A stretch of DNA of 64,000 bases from Budorcas taxicolor. Taxonomy: Eukaryota; Chordata; Mammalia; Artiodactyla; Bovidae. The stretch is taken from NCBI RefSeq assembly GCF_023091745.1, contig NC_068910.1, positions 7,600,272-7,664,271 of the forward strand. The letters run 5' to 3'. Both the position numbers and the translations under genes were made by a program. Position 1 is the first letter of the stretch, and each line of letters begins with the position of its first letter. The notes under the pieces are model-generated. The model had not been told where the DNA came from, searched no databases, and saw nothing but the letters and a program-made list of their open reading frames with translations. Positions 23,428 to 61,133 of this stretch are shown here, piece after piece.

Positions 23428-23640
23428 ACCAAGCGCCGAATCTGTCTCAGGCAATGTGCTAGGCTCTTGACAAACACGAGCTCCTCCACATCTCACTGTT
23501 TGCTCATGATATGGGTGGAATTAGTCTCCTTTCTCTGGGGAGGAAACAGGCTCAGAAATTTGTCTATGATCACACAGCTAGAGAGTGGCAAAGCTGGGAC
23601 ACAAACCCAGTGCCATTCACTCCAGAATCTATGCTGTGGC
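23428..23640 (+). mobile_element. MIR SINE (ancient)
   Basis: Contains the MIR core: gaggaaacaggctcagaaat, then a tgatcacacagctagagagt block and ctgggacacaaacccag. Shared by mammals; diverged. Confidence 0.75.
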
Positions 23641-23794
23641 CAGCACACCAAACTTTCAAAATTCAGGTGAGAAAATACATAAAGAAAATATGCACTTTTA
23701 CAACCAACTGGACCACATTCTGTAAGAGAAGCAACCTACTCACACAGAAGTAATTTATCAGGCACCTTTCCTTTCATGTAATTGAAAGAGCTGG

Positions 23795-23880
23795 CTAGCT
23801 GGAGGGTCTGGATGGCAAAACCAATACAGTATTGTAAAGTAAAAAAATAAAATGTAAATTAAAAAAATAAAAAAAAAGAG
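23795..23880 (+). mobile_element. L1/ART2-type 3' tail fragment
   Basis: Short tail gtattgtaaagtaaaaaaat with A-rich end, typical of truncated ruminant L1 insertions. Confidence 0.5.
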
Positions 23881-24271
23881 GAAAACAGACTTTCTCTGTG
23901 GAAAGTACTCTGGGTCTTCTTGGCTACTTGCCACACCCTCAATGAGCCCAGATAACCCCAACCGCTAAGCCTCCCAAGGTTTCTAATACTTCCTCCTATT
24001 TAACAATAGTGAATGTAAGATTGTGTCTAGAAATCTTTAACACAAGGCATGCTTTGTTCTTTTCAGTGTAACATACACCTTAGGCCTCACCACATGTAAC
24101 TACAAAATGCCACAACAGGCTTGCCGGGTGCTATCTAGCCCCCGTTTTCTGTTACATATCCCAAGTAGAGGTGACAGCTTAAATGTGGGATGACTATGGA
24201 CAACAACCTCTCACCTCCATTACAGAGGAGGGAGGAGGAAGAGGTAGCACCTGGGAGAGATCTCATAGTAA

Positions 24272-24440
24272 GCACTGCTGCTGCTGCTAAGTCGCTGCAG
24301 TCGTGTCCAACTCTGTGCAACCCCACAGACGGCAGCCCACCAGGCTCCCCTGTCCCTGGGATTCTCCAGGCAAGAACGCTGGAGTGGGCTGCCATTTCCT
24401 TCTCCAATGCATAAAAGTGAAAGTGAAGTTGCTCAGTCAC
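24272..24440 (-). mobile_element. Bov-tA2-type SINE with CTG-repeat tail
   Basis: Reverse-oriented SINE starting with a (CTG)n tail (ctgctgctgctaagtcgctg) and ending in the fused second unit near gaagttgctcagtcac. One of three copies in the window with the trinucleotide tail (also 41005 and 54158). Confidence 0.82.
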
Positions 24441-24469
24441 AGGCTATACCAATCCCTGGCTCTTTCGTG

Positions 24470-24835
24470 TCCTCACAGGGTAGTATGGATGGATCGTGTC
24501 CTCCGAAACATTCATATGTTGCAATCCAAGCCCCAGTGTGACGGTATTTGGAGATGGGGACTTTGTGGGGTAACTTGGTTTAGATGTGGAGCCCTCAGGA
24601 AGGGATTAATGCCTTTTAAGAAAAGACACTAGAGAATGTGTTCTCTCTGCACCATGGGAGGACACAGCAAGAAAGTGACCACTGGCAAGCCAGAGAGAGA
24701 GCCTGCACCAGAATTCCACTGGTCCCTCAATGCTGGACCTCCCAGCCTTAAGTACTGTGAGAAATAAGATTCTGTTGTTTAAGCCACCAAGTCCGTGGTA
24801 TGTGTTGTGACAGCCTGAGCTAAGTCAGGACTCAT
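24470..24835 (+). mobile_element. MST-type MaLR (ERVL-MaLR) solo LTR
   Basis: Matches the mammalian MST LTR pattern: cattcatatgttgcaatcca at the left, gtgtgacggtatttggagat, the agaaaagacactagagaatg block, then gtgagaaataagattctgtt and a gagctaag end. Only LTR sequence is seen, with no internal genes. Old and diverged. Confidence 0.78.
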
Positions 24836-25249
24836 CCTGAATGACATTAAATAGCAAATAAAAACACCATGACAAGTTAAGAGCAAGACCTCAGAAGAGT
24901 ACCCCAGCAGATATGAAGAGAGGAGAAGGAGAAGGCACGTGGGAATCTTCTTCACATGCTGATATGAGTAGGTCTGGACTCTCCATTCACCTCTACCACA
25001 TATGGGACAGAAATTGCAGACAAAATGACATTGGTTTTGGATGTTCACAGACACAGTGCTGAAATCACAGAATACATCTTTTCAGAATTTTCAGAATGAA
25101 AACATGGGCGTATATAAATTCTGACAGTGACTCAGAGTGAAATCGTTATTGAAAAGCAAAAGTTTGTGAAGGATGATCCAGTTACAACAGCTCACACACA
25201 TAAGTAGTATATTTGGAACATTGATAATCCAGCAAGATCTTCTTTCCCT

Positions 25250-25822
25250 AGCAGGAGACAGTTGTCCTAAAGATAAGAATGATTCCGGCTTGCACCATTT
25301 ACAACAGCCAAGACATGAGAGCAGCCCAAGGGCCATCAAGTGCAGATCAGACAATGTACACACACCCAAAGCGAAATATCGTTCAGCCATAACAAGGAAG
25401 GAATTTTGACATTTGCAGAAACGTGGATGGACCTACAGAATACTGTGCTGCATGAAATAAGTCAGACAGAGAAAGACAAATACTGCATGGCATCACTTCT
25501 ATGTGGAATCTAGAAAATAACACAAATGAGTGTCTATGAAAAACAGAAACAGAGGCATGGACATAGAAAATACACTTGTAGTTACCGAAGGGGAGAGGAA
25601 GTGCAGGGGACAAGTTAGGGATATGGGATCAACAAACACAAACCACTACGTATAAAATAGACAAGTATCAAAGGTGTGTTACATAGTATAGGGAACTATA
25701 GCCATTACCTTATAATAACTTATAAAGGAGTATCATTTGCAAAAATACAGAAGCACGATGCTATATACTTGAAACTACTAAAATACTGTGAATCAACTAT
25801 CTTTCAACTAAAAAAAAAAAGC
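25250..25822 (+). mobile_element. L1 LINE 3' end
   Basis: Truncated L1 with ORF2 C-terminal/3' UTR phrases (aaacgtggatggacctacag, agtcagacagagaaagac, ttctatgtggaatctag) and poly-A at 25810-25820. Non-coding. Confidence 0.83.
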
Positions 25823-27865
25823 ACATGCTTTTGCACTTTTCTACAGATTATTGCATTAGAAAACTAACAATCATTAAAAAGCCAAAGAGAAGATAGTCAG
25901 CATAGTTAAGAAAAATTGACATTTCTGTTTTGCCTGTAAATTAAATTATTTTCTAATGCAAAAAGAATTTCCTATCAAGTCAAGATAATTCTGATTTGGG
26001 ACATTTGAGAGAAAGGCTGAAATCTCATAAGAAGTCTCTTGTTCATCTCAATTCTATGTATTTGTGGGTATAAATGGAACAAATTATAAAATGGTAAACA
26101 ACTGATACAGTGAATGAGAAAACAATAAAATTTGACGTTGAAAGAAAACACAGGATGCCAGTTAATTCTGAATTTTGGTTAAGCAACAAATACCCCTTTT
26201 TTTTTTTTTTTTCCAAATGTTCTGGGGCCACATCAGCCCCAGTCATCCTCCTTCCTAAGAGCTGCTCATCCTTTGCTGGTCTCAGGCTCCCCCACCTAGC
26301 TGGAATTTCAATAAGACTTTGTTGTTGTTGTTGTTTACCAACTGCCTTCACAGACATATCTGCACCACAGAAAAATCAAAGAAAACTGAGAATCATCAGC
26401 TTCGGTTTACAAGTGTGGAAACGGAGAATTAAATCACACAGCTCTCAGGGGTCAGAATCTGGGCTTCACATTTTCTGATATCAAATCTTATGCTCCTTCC
26501 TCTCCTCCACCCAGTACTTCCTGGTTTGTCTCTAGAGCTTGGTTTATAGAGTGAGTTCCTGTATATAACTGCACCAGATTTTTCACAATATACCAAGTGA
26601 TTGGGGGAAGGCAGGTCTGAGGATTGCTGGTCCCGCCAGCCACCCATTTACGGACACTGAGAAAAGCAGAGTTCTCCAAACAACCATCTCTGGCACATCC
26701 AACAGAAGAAAATCTTTGATCTAAATTTCAGACTCTAAATCCTTTGATCTTTCGCTGGGGTGTGGCCTTTAGCTATGACCAGGGCCATTAGTCACATCCC
26801 TAGAGTCCCCTGCCATGCCTGCTTGGAGAGAGGGTAGGAAGGGGTGTCTCTCTTCCAGTGGGACCCAACACAGGCCATCTAGCCTCCCTGACCTTCAGAT
26901 AACTGGGAATAAGACTTCTCCCCAGGCAGGGTTGATGGACGGGTTGAGGGCTTAGTGAGCAACACAGTGACTGGCCCATTAGATGCTGCCACACAGCGCT
27001 TTTCCTCACACCCTCCACAGATGCTGCCTGAAACTTGATGGTGTTTGAATTTCAGTTCTCATGGGCCTCCTCCTCCCCATATCAGCCTCCTGCAACTGCC
27101 AGGTAAATGACTATGTTTAACAAAAGGATCTGGGGACATGTGGCTCATCCCCGCTTCTTTGTTTGAAGGAGTGGTAGGGAGGATCAGACCATCTGGCTTG
27201 TATCGCCTATGATAATACATGTTTTCCTCTGCCCTCAACCACATGGTCAGCTCAGTAGTTTTGCTGTGAGTCTGTGGACAGCCCTCCCCACCAAGCCCTC
27301 GCCCACACGCTACTTCAGGCGTCTGTCTTTGCAGCTCACCTGCCACACACTTCCTGGGGGTGCACCCAGCTTGCTCACCATGGCTCAGGACCTTCCCCAG
27401 CTGCCCTATGCAAACAGGCTGGCCCTCCTCTGCAAAGCACACAACACAAGTCCCCAAGTACACGCCAGCTCTGTCTGACGATGATCTGCACACACACACA
27501 CTGTTTCCACTCTGTCTCTGAAAGACTCCAAGGCAGAGGGTCAGGTTCATCTCCAAATGGACTAGAGGAGATGGGATGCAGTGACAGATGAGGAGGTGGC
27601 CAAGAAAACGACTCCAGCCAATACAGGTGCTGTTATTCCCACAGAGAGAAGTGAGACTCATGCCCATGAGGGAAGGTAAGAAGGAGGGGTTGACTACCAA
27701 TGGGTAATGGGAACACTTCCTTAAAAAGAGGCTAAAGACATTACAGGGAAAATCTGAAAAATATGACTATGAACAACATATGAGATGCTATAGATTTATC
27801 ATTTCAAGAATAACAATAAAACTGGAATTATGTGGGACACTGTCCTTACTCTTAGAGAATGCATG
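25823..27865. other. Intergenic, mostly unrecognised
   Basis: No gene supported. A poly-T run at 26193-26212 and a probable MIR trace at about 26395-26470 are the only repeats I can name. The 213-codon open frame on the - strand at 27059-27700 has no recognisable domain. Confidence 0.4.
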
Positions 27866-27975
27866 CTCAGGAATTTAGGAATGATATGGCTGATTCATGT
27901 TGATGTACTGCAGAAATCAACACAATATTGTAAAGCAATTATCCTCCAGTTAAAAATAATTTGTTTTTAAAAATG
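27866..27975 (+). mobile_element. L1/ART2-type 3' tail
   Basis: gcagaaatcaacacaatatt then gtaaagcaattatcctccag is the common ruminant L1 3' terminus. A related tail is at about 44130-44185. Confidence 0.65.
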
Positions 27976-28041
27976 CAAAAAGAAACAACTTAGAAATGAA
28001 ATGTCACAGTGGTCACAACTCACATTCAAATAATTTAATGT

Positions 28042-28043
<2 letters not shown>

Positions 28044-28083
<40 letters not shown>
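28044..28083. repeat. (CA)20 dinucleotide microsatellite
   Basis: Uninterrupted CA run of 40 bases, likely polymorphic between individuals. Confidence 0.97.
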
Positions 28084-28084
<1 letters not shown>

Positions 28085-28227
28085 CAGGTCATATAAAGGA
28101 AACGAGGAGGAAAACACATCAAAATGTTAACACCTGTCAGCTCCACATGGTGGGTACCTAGATGTCCACTGAGCCCTCTTTGACTCTCACTGCACAAACG
28201 GAAATGTTCCTAAGATCAACCTGAAGA

Positions 28228-28532
28228 GGAAAACTGATTTTTTTTTTTAATTTTCTGGCCATGATGGGTCTTCATTGCTGTCTGTGCGCTTTCTCTGGTT
28301 GCAGGGAGCACGGGCTACTCTCTAGCTGTGGTGCATGGGCTTCTCACCGCAGTGGCTTCTCACCTGTGCTCAGCAGTGGCAGCTCCCTGGCTCTGGGCCA
28401 CAAGCTTAGTAGTTGAGGAACACAGACTCAGTTGCTCTGCAGCTTGTGGAACGTTCCTGGACCAGAGATGGATCTCATGTCTCCTGCACCGGCAGGTAGA
28501 TTCTTTACCACTGAGCCACGAGGTAAGCCCAG
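28228..28532 (-). mobile_element. CHR-1 SINE
   Basis: Cetartiodactyl tRNA-derived SINE in reverse orientation. The + strand shows ttctctggttgcagggagca, cttctcaccgcagtggcttc and the head complement ttaccactgagccacgag ... aagccc. About 300 bases, near full length. Confidence 0.82.
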
Positions 28533-28559
28533 AAAACTAACTCTAATATTGTCTGGATA

Positions 28560-28999
28560 ATATAGTGGCCAGAGGACAAAAGAACAAGCTGAGCTCGAAG
28601 GGCCTCAGAAGGCAGAAACAGAAAGCATCAGACCCTTATCGCCCTTCCACCCATGTCGCAACTGTTGCAATTTTTGGGCCATCCTGGGGAGCATAGCTCG
28701 TCCCTTTCCTAACCCCATATTAGGAAGGGTATTTGTCCTGTTCTTCTCCCCCGAAAAGGAAAGCATACATATGGTACCTAATTAGTAAATGACAGCAAGA
28801 TTTCTATCCCATTCCCTTCCTTGTTCCCCGGCTAGAAAAGACAGGCAGATGACGCGTGTTCGTTGTCATTTCTTCCCTGATCCTGCCTGCTTTGTCTATC
28901 AGACACACTCTATTTAATAAGAGTGCACTCTAATAAACTGTATTCACCTCTCATTCTGCCTTTCCAGAAATTCTTTTCTAGCCTGCACACAGACCACCA
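28560..28999 (+). mobile_element. Probable ERV LTR, 3' portion (R-U5)
   Basis: The right end resembles an LTR: AATAAA at 28932-28937, then ccagaaattcttttctagcc and a CACCACA end near 28999. The same aaattctttt segment and a matching ccccatatta segment occur in the candidate LTR at 39490-39925, so they probably belong to one family. The left boundary is uncertain and no internal viral genes are present. Confidence 0.5.
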
Positions 29000-29149
29000 C
29001 AGGTAAAAACAAAGAAAAAAGTATGATATCCTCCCCCAGGACAAACTTTAAAAATCTCCTTTCTGGTCCCTCATGACTGGGGTGAGACTCAATCTGTTCG
29101 ACAGTCATAGAGAACAAGGCCCAGCCCCTCATTTCACCCAGAAATAAAG

Positions 29150-29268
29150 CCGAGGCAAGAGCAGCTAAGGGACTTACCTGAGGTCGCACAGCCACACAGC
29201 AGCAGAGCTGGGCCCGGGCTCTAGATGTCCCGCTCACAGGCCACTTCTTTCCCACTCAGGACTGACTT
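29150..29268 (+). mobile_element. MIR SINE fragment
   Basis: MIR core phrase: aagggacttacctgaggtcg, then cacagccacacagcagcaga and gctgggcccgggctctaga. Diverged. Confidence 0.65.
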
Positions 29269-29419
29269 GTAATTATTTCTGGAAACAATGCGGCGCTAAA
29301 CTAGTCCAAATACGCTAAGGGTAACAGCTAGCTCCCTGAGAGAGAATTACACAGCCTCAGTCTGTCTCCCGACTTAAGAATACACGACGCTCCTCCTGAC
29401 AGGAAGCTCCTCGCACCAC

Positions 29420-29880
29420 ATGGTAGCGGCTTTTCCCTCAAATTAAACCCGCAAAACAAGGAAAGCAGCCCGAGGGAAAACTTTGGAGCCCTCCAGGGAA
29501 CGTTCGAGCCCTTGACAGAATCTTCGAGGCCGCCAGAGAACTTTTGAGGCCTCGCGAGAACCTTCTAACCCTCGCGGTAACCTTCAGGCCCTCTGCCGCG
29601 CAGCCCTCCACGGAAGGACTGCGCAGGCGCAGGCGCAAGCACTGCCAGCCACGTGGACTCCTGCGCGGTACAGATGATCCGAATAGCACTGACCAAGCGC
29701 TGCAGCACCGCGCTGGAGGTATCGGCGTGGTGGCTAAATCGCTGCCCCAGAGCAGCTCTAGGCCCTTTCGACACGTGGTGCAGTGGAAACAAGAGTCGTC
29801 GTTGTTGTGCTTGTCGAGCTCCTCCAGGAACTTGTCCTGCTGGGCAGGGGCAGAGCCTAACTTGCGAGAGTAGATGGAAA
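29420..29880. promoter_or_regulatory. CpG-rich block with housekeeping-promoter motifs
   Basis: The only strongly CpG-rich stretch between CCRL2 and LTF. It contains CTCGCGAGA (29551-29559), close to the TCTCGCGAGA promoter element, and GCGCAGGCGC (29621-29630), an NRF1-type site. Both strands show open frames of 110-180 codons across it, none with a recognised domain. It could be the promoter of an unannotated transcript or a retrocopied CpG island. Function is inference only. Confidence 0.5.
29481..29600. repeat. Degenerate 20-bp tandem repeat, six units
   Basis: Units fall in an exact 20-base register: ctttggagccctccagggaa, cgttcgagcccttgacagaa, tcttcgaggccgccagagaa, cttttgaggcctcgcgagaa, ccttctaaccctcgcggtaa, and a partial ccttcaggccctctgccgcg. 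Consensus roughly C-TTCGAGGCCC--CGAGAA. A weak seventh unit may precede at 29461. It lies at the left part of the CpG-rich block. Confidence 0.85.
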
Positions 29881-30059
29881 GGGCCAGGGATGTTCCTACC
29901 AGAGGACAAAGGGCGGCATCCAAAGGAACTGGCAAACCACAAGCCTTGGAACAAACCCAGCCTACCACCTGTCGTTTTGTTTGGCAGGGCACCTGGACAA
30001 AGAATGGCTTTTACCTTATTTTTTAATAGTTGGGGAAAAGTCAAAAGACTATTTCATGG

Positions 30060-31055
30060 CATGTGAAAGTCATATGAAATAAAGACTTAAGTGTCCATTA
30101 ACAAAGTTTAATTGGCATTGTAAATATGTATTGCTAGTGGGCTTTTTTTGCACTGTAATGGCTGAGTCCAGTGGTTGTGAGATGGTTTCTGGAACTCATG
30201 GCTTCCTGCTGCCCCTTGGTGCGTTGCAAAACACAGTCAGGTGGTTATGATTCAACAGCACTACAAGTAGCAGACGGATGATGTGATACGGCAATGACAT
30301 GTACATGCACACGTACAATACAATATGACATGTACATGCAATCTTCAGCCTAGACTGGTGGGGTGATAAGCGTGTCTTTTGTTATTCATGATAAACTTTA
30401 TGCCTGAGTTTCAGTCAGACCTGAGCATATGCTGGTGAAGTAACTTTTGCTGCTTTCCTATGTAAGTTCAGGGTGGGAGCTGGTTCCCAGCACCAACTTG
30501 TAATTAGAGGATTGGATCTTTCAGCTCTACTTCCCAACCTCCAGGGATGGCAGAGTGGCTGGATAATCACCAGAGGTAAATGGCTTAATCAATTGTGTGT
30601 ATGTTACAAAACTTCCATACAAACCCTACACTGCGGTGTGCAGGGAGCTTCTTGGTTAGTGACCGCATTCATGTGCTGGAAGAGAGGCATACTCCAACTC
30701 CACAGGGACAGAAGCGCCTATGCTCTAGGGCCTCCCAGTCCTTAGCCTATGTACCTCTTTATCTGGCTATTCTGTACCTTTTATATGCTCCTTTAACATA
30801 AATAGGAAACAATAAGTGAAGTGTTCCCCTGAATTCTGTGAGTCATTATAGCAAATTATCAAAGGTAAGGAGGAAGTTGTGGGAGCCCTCGGTTTATAGC
30901 CAAGTTGGTCAAAAGTATATGTAACCTGGGAACCCACTACTTGTGATTGGCATCTAAGGGAAGAGGGCAGTCTGGTGGGCCTGGGCCTTTAACCTGTGGT
31001 GAACTCTAAGTGGTTAGTGTCAGAATTGAAATGACTTTCAGGAAACCCAGTTGTG
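30060..31055. other. Intergenic, nothing recognised
   Basis: No gene, repeat family or regulatory element that I can support. Confidence 0.4.
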
Positions 31056-31059
31056 TCCA

Positions 31060-31405
31060 CAGAGAATGAGAGAATTGTTTGGTGTAAGAAACCCACATAT
31101 TTAGTATCCAAAATGGTTTGAGTAGACACATGCATACAGAACAGACTTGTGGTTGCCAGTGGCAAGGGTGTTGTGGCAGGGATGAATTGGGAGTTTGGGA
31201 TTAGCAGATATAAACTATTATCTATAGAATGGATAAACAAGGCCCTACTGTATAGCACAGGGAACTATATTCAAACTCCTGTGATAAACCACAATGGAAA
31301 AATATTTGTAAAATAATGTACATATATATATACAACTGAATCACCTTGCTGTACAATAGAAATTTGACACATCATAAATCAACTATATTTCAATATTTAA
31401 AAAGT
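31060..31405 (+). mobile_element. L1 LINE 3' end
   Basis: Truncated L1 3' UTR: ggttgccagtggcaagggtg, ctgtatagcacagggaacta and tcaactatatttcaatattt near the tail. Confidence 0.75.
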
Positions 31406-31756
31406 TGTCAGTAGAGAAAACAGTTTCTCTTTACACACAATGTAAATTTTCAGAAAATGTTTTCAGTAGACAGTTTCTTTTTATTACCAGTTCACATCCA
31501 ACATGTCAAAAATAAGCGAAGAGAAAAGTGAACTTCAAGTGTCACTATGGATTGTGGATTATTTTGTTATCAAATTAGATGACAAAGCAGTGTATTTATT
31601 ACACAGTGAAACTGTCATTGTGCTAAAAGAATACATGTGTTGATATTTCCAGCCTAAGCATTCATTGCACTATTCCAAACTCAGAGAGAAAAAAAAAAGA
31701 TCAGGAAATTTAGAAATTTTAAAGTGAAATATCTCAACACAACGGAATTTCTTCAA

Positions 31757-31890
31757 GGGAATTCCCTGGCAATTCAGTGGTTAGGACTTGGCTCTTTCAC
31801 TGCTATGGGCCCAGAATCAATTCCTGGTCAAGGAATTAAACTTCAACAAGCTGTACAGTCCAGCCAAAACCAAAAAAAAAAAAAAAGAAA
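31757..31890 (+). mobile_element. CHR-2 SINE
   Basis: Begins gggaattccctggcaattca and contains ggttaggacttggctctttc, the CHR-2 head, ending in an A-run after ctgtacagtccagccaaaac. Confidence 0.8.
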
Positions 31891-32068
31891 AGAAAATTTT
31901 TTTTTCTTCAGAACAAAAAATAAATAAGGCTACAAGCAAAATAAGTTTCTAAATAGCTCATTTGTTAACCAAGAAAAAAAGCCTTTTAACTATGTTGAAT
32001 TAAAGAACTCATTTGATTGCAACTGCAAACAAATGTGTCCAGAGAAAATTAACTTATTTAAGACTGTT

Positions 32069-32361
32069 AGGGCTTCCTGGGTAGCTCAGTGGTAAAGAAT
32101 CCGCCTGCCAGTGTAGAGGACACAAATTCAATCCGTCATCTGGGAAGCTCCCACGTGCCACAGAGTAACTAAGCCTCTGCACCCCAAGTACTGAGTCTGT
32201 GCTCTAGAGCCAGGGAACTGCAACTTCTAAAGTTCTCATGCCCTAGAGCCCATGATATACAATGGATGAGGCCACCACAGTGAGAAGCCCAAACACCGCA
32301 ACTAGGGAAAAGCCCATGCAGCGACTAAGACTGAGCACAGCCCAAAATAAATAAATATTTA
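32069..32361 (+). mobile_element. CHR-1 SINE
   Basis: Head gggcttcctgggtagctcag; body tctagagccagggaactgca and the ccaccacagtgagaagccc block; A/T-rich tail aataaataaatattt. Forward orientation, close to full length. Confidence 0.82.
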
Positions 32362-33203
32362 AAATTTCTGAAAAGACTGTTAACCTTTCATTGACAATTC
32401 TTGCTTACAGAGCTGAAGACACTGGGACCAATATCCGTGGTCAGAACACAAGGCAGATGGTTCTGAATGGCTTTCCTTGGCTTTTGATGAGTAAACAGAT
32501 GTTACAGATGCTGCAAACTGTTGTCTTTCTGAGGAATTAGTGGTGAGTTTGAAGTGAGTAAATAATTAGCCTCCGTGAATAGTCTGCATGGGTTAACTAT
32601 ACATGAGAATATTTTCCAAAAAACTGAGGAAACACTAATTCAGTACAGTCTGAAGTGGAATGTGCTAAAATGTATTACAATTGATGGTCATTAATATCTG
32701 TGTCAGGCAGAAAAAAGCTTAGAGTGGGAACCATGCAGAATGCAAGGCCATGTGCTTTCCTAGAAGATTTTAAGGAACTTGGGCGTTTCAGAAAGTAAAA
32801 CCAGGGACACCAAACAGAGTTCACACTCAATTCAGGGTCAGAGTGAAAGGATGTGAGACCAAAGACCCCTCCCCCCCACACACACAGTGATGCTGTGACC
32901 TCCTGACTTGTTTTGGGGTGATGAAATCATGGAAATTATATGGCCTCTCCCAGGAGGAAGCTTTAAGAGTTACTGTGTTGTGCCTCCAACCCTTTTATTT
33001 TCCCCTGTTTATAGGCCAACACACCCCAGGTGGGAGCTGCTGGTTCAGCCTGGGTCTCAGAATAAAGAGACCCAGGTGCGGTCAGAGTGCGGTCTCTGAT
33101 GACTCATGACAGGCATGAATGTGACCCATGACCCATGAATGTGGCTTTGTTATGTAAGGCACTGGGATGTTGACATAACTTAGCATGAGCTAATGGATAC
33201 AGG

Positions 33204-33398
33204 GGCTTCCCTGATAGCTCAGTTGGTAAAGAATCTGCCTGCAATGCAGGAGATCTCAGTTCAGTTCCTGGGTTGGGAAGATCCCCTGGAGAAGGGAAAA
33301 GCTGCCCACTCCAGTATTCTGGCCTGGAGAATTCCAAGGACTATAGTCCATGGAGTCGCAAAGAGTCAGACATGACTGACCAACTTTCACTTTCAATG
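33204..33398 (+). mobile_element. Bov-tA SINE
   Basis: Head ggcttccctgatagctcagt, body gatcccctggagaagggaaa, tail catggagtcgcaaagagtca. Forward orientation. Confidence 0.87.
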
Positions 33399-33489
33399 GA
33401 TACAGTGATGTTAGACTTTAAACTTTATTTCAGCCAGAAAAGGGGATTTCATGGGCCTTTCATTCCACTTAAGTTATCTACTGATACCC

Positions 33490-33632
33490 ATGAGCCCTGG
33501 AGTCCATGCTCCGCAACAAGAGAAGCCACTGCAGTGAGAAGCCTGTCACAACAACTAGAGAAAAGTCCTTCCAGAAATGAAGACCCAGTACAACGAACAG
33601 AAGAAGAAGAATAAATTTTAAAAATAAACTTT
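33490..33632 (+). mobile_element. CHR-1-type SINE 3' part
   Basis: agaagccactgcagtgagaa and the following acaacaactagagaaaagtc block are the 3' half of a CHR-1-type SINE. The head is missing. Confidence 0.6.
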
Positions 33633-33639
33633 AAAAAAT

Positions 33640-34755
33640 GTTAAAGGCAGAGAAAGGAAGGAGGAGGAGCAGCAAGGAAGATCAGGAAACAGGGCTTCAA
33701 GAAACACGTGGTCCACAGGATCAGAGATGTACGGGGCTTGGGGGAAGAGATGGGAACCCTACTAAGCGTCTGTCTTATTCCAGAATTCTTATTCACTTCA
33801 AGGGAGTGAATAGGTTAGAATCAAATTACAGTGAGGTGAAGAGAGAATGACCCAACCACCCACCCGACTTGCTGAAGGAAGTGAAGGCAGCCCTCTCTGA
33901 CAGCACTTGAAAAAGCTTGGCTGAGAAAAGTAGGAATAAACCGATGACTAGAGGTTAACTGGAGAACGAGGACCAACAAAGCCAAGGGATAAATGCACAG
34001 TTATGCACAGTTAGTTTTCCCTTGTACCTCAGTAACCCAGGGATTGGTTCCAGGACAAATCCAAGGATGCTCAGTCCCTATGTAAAATGATGTAGTATTT
34101 GCATACAACCTATGCATATCCTCCTGAACATTTTATCTTTTTTTTCCCTCCTATACATTTTAAATCAACTCTAGGCTACTTACAACACCTAATACAATGT
34201 AAACTATATGTAAATAGTTGGCAGCACATGGCAAATTCAAGTTTTACATTCTGGAACTTTCTGAAATTTTTCAAATATTTTCAGTCCTCTGTTGGTTGAA
34301 TTCAAGGATGTGTAACCCAGGGACATGGAGGGCCCAATGTATTCCACATTTTCCCCTGGTTGTCTATATTTGTACATGTATTACACCTGATGCTATTTAC
34401 TTAAAATACCAAATACTCATAAACCTTCTTGGCACCCACTTTCTTCCACTGATCACTTGATTCCTACTCTCTATTTCTTCCCCACCTTAGAAACAAACAT
34501 ATATGCACATACACACTCAAACCTACACTCACACAGACAACTATGTAACTGACCAACCATGTTCTCTAGAGGAAAAGAGTTTCTTGGCCCGACCTTAGAT
34601 TCCAGACCATCAGACACCAAACACAAAACTGCAGGAAAGTGGGAGGCAGGTGTGACCTGGAAAACAGGGAAGGAAAGGTTCCACTGGGCAGGTATTTTGT
34701 CAGACACGATTTCAGTAGAACATTCGAGAGAAGATAATTGGCATTTTATAGGGAA
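33640..34755. other. Intergenic between CCRL2 and LTF, nothing recognised
   Basis: Sequence immediately beyond the LTF 3' end; no gene or clear repeat. Confidence 0.4.
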
Positions 34756-34779
34756 TGAAAAATCAACAGCATTTCTAAT

Positions 34780-34785
34780 TTTATT
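34780..34785 (-). promoter_or_regulatory. LTF: LTF polyadenylation signal
   Basis: AATAAA on the - strand, about 157 bases after the LTF stop codon, within the expected short lactoferrin 3' UTR. The cleavage site is expected about 15-20 bases further, near 34760. Confidence 0.88.
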
Positions 34786-34941
34786 TCTTGCTAAGATGAC
34801 AGCAGGGAATTGTGAATACTGATGAGCTTGGCAAAAATCCGACTTCAGGAAGGGAGAGGAAGGTCCCTCGCGCCTGGAGACTGGGGCTGAGAGCAGGGAG
34901 GAGCTGAGGCCCGGGGAGGCAGGCTAGCTTCTTTGCAGGCT
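34786..34941 (-). other. LTF: LTF 3' UTR
   Basis: Non-coding part of the last exon between the TAA (34942-34944) and the AATAAA. No conserved element recognised beyond the signal itself. Confidence 0.8.

Positions 34942-61133
<26,192 letters not shown>

Noticed and set aside
27059..27700. 213-codon - strand ORF as a gene
   Set aside because: No start context, domain or splice partner is visible, and its amino-acid composition looks random.
29481..29600. CRISPR-like array from regular 20-base units
   Set aside because: Units are contiguous without spacers, in a mammalian CpG-rich region.
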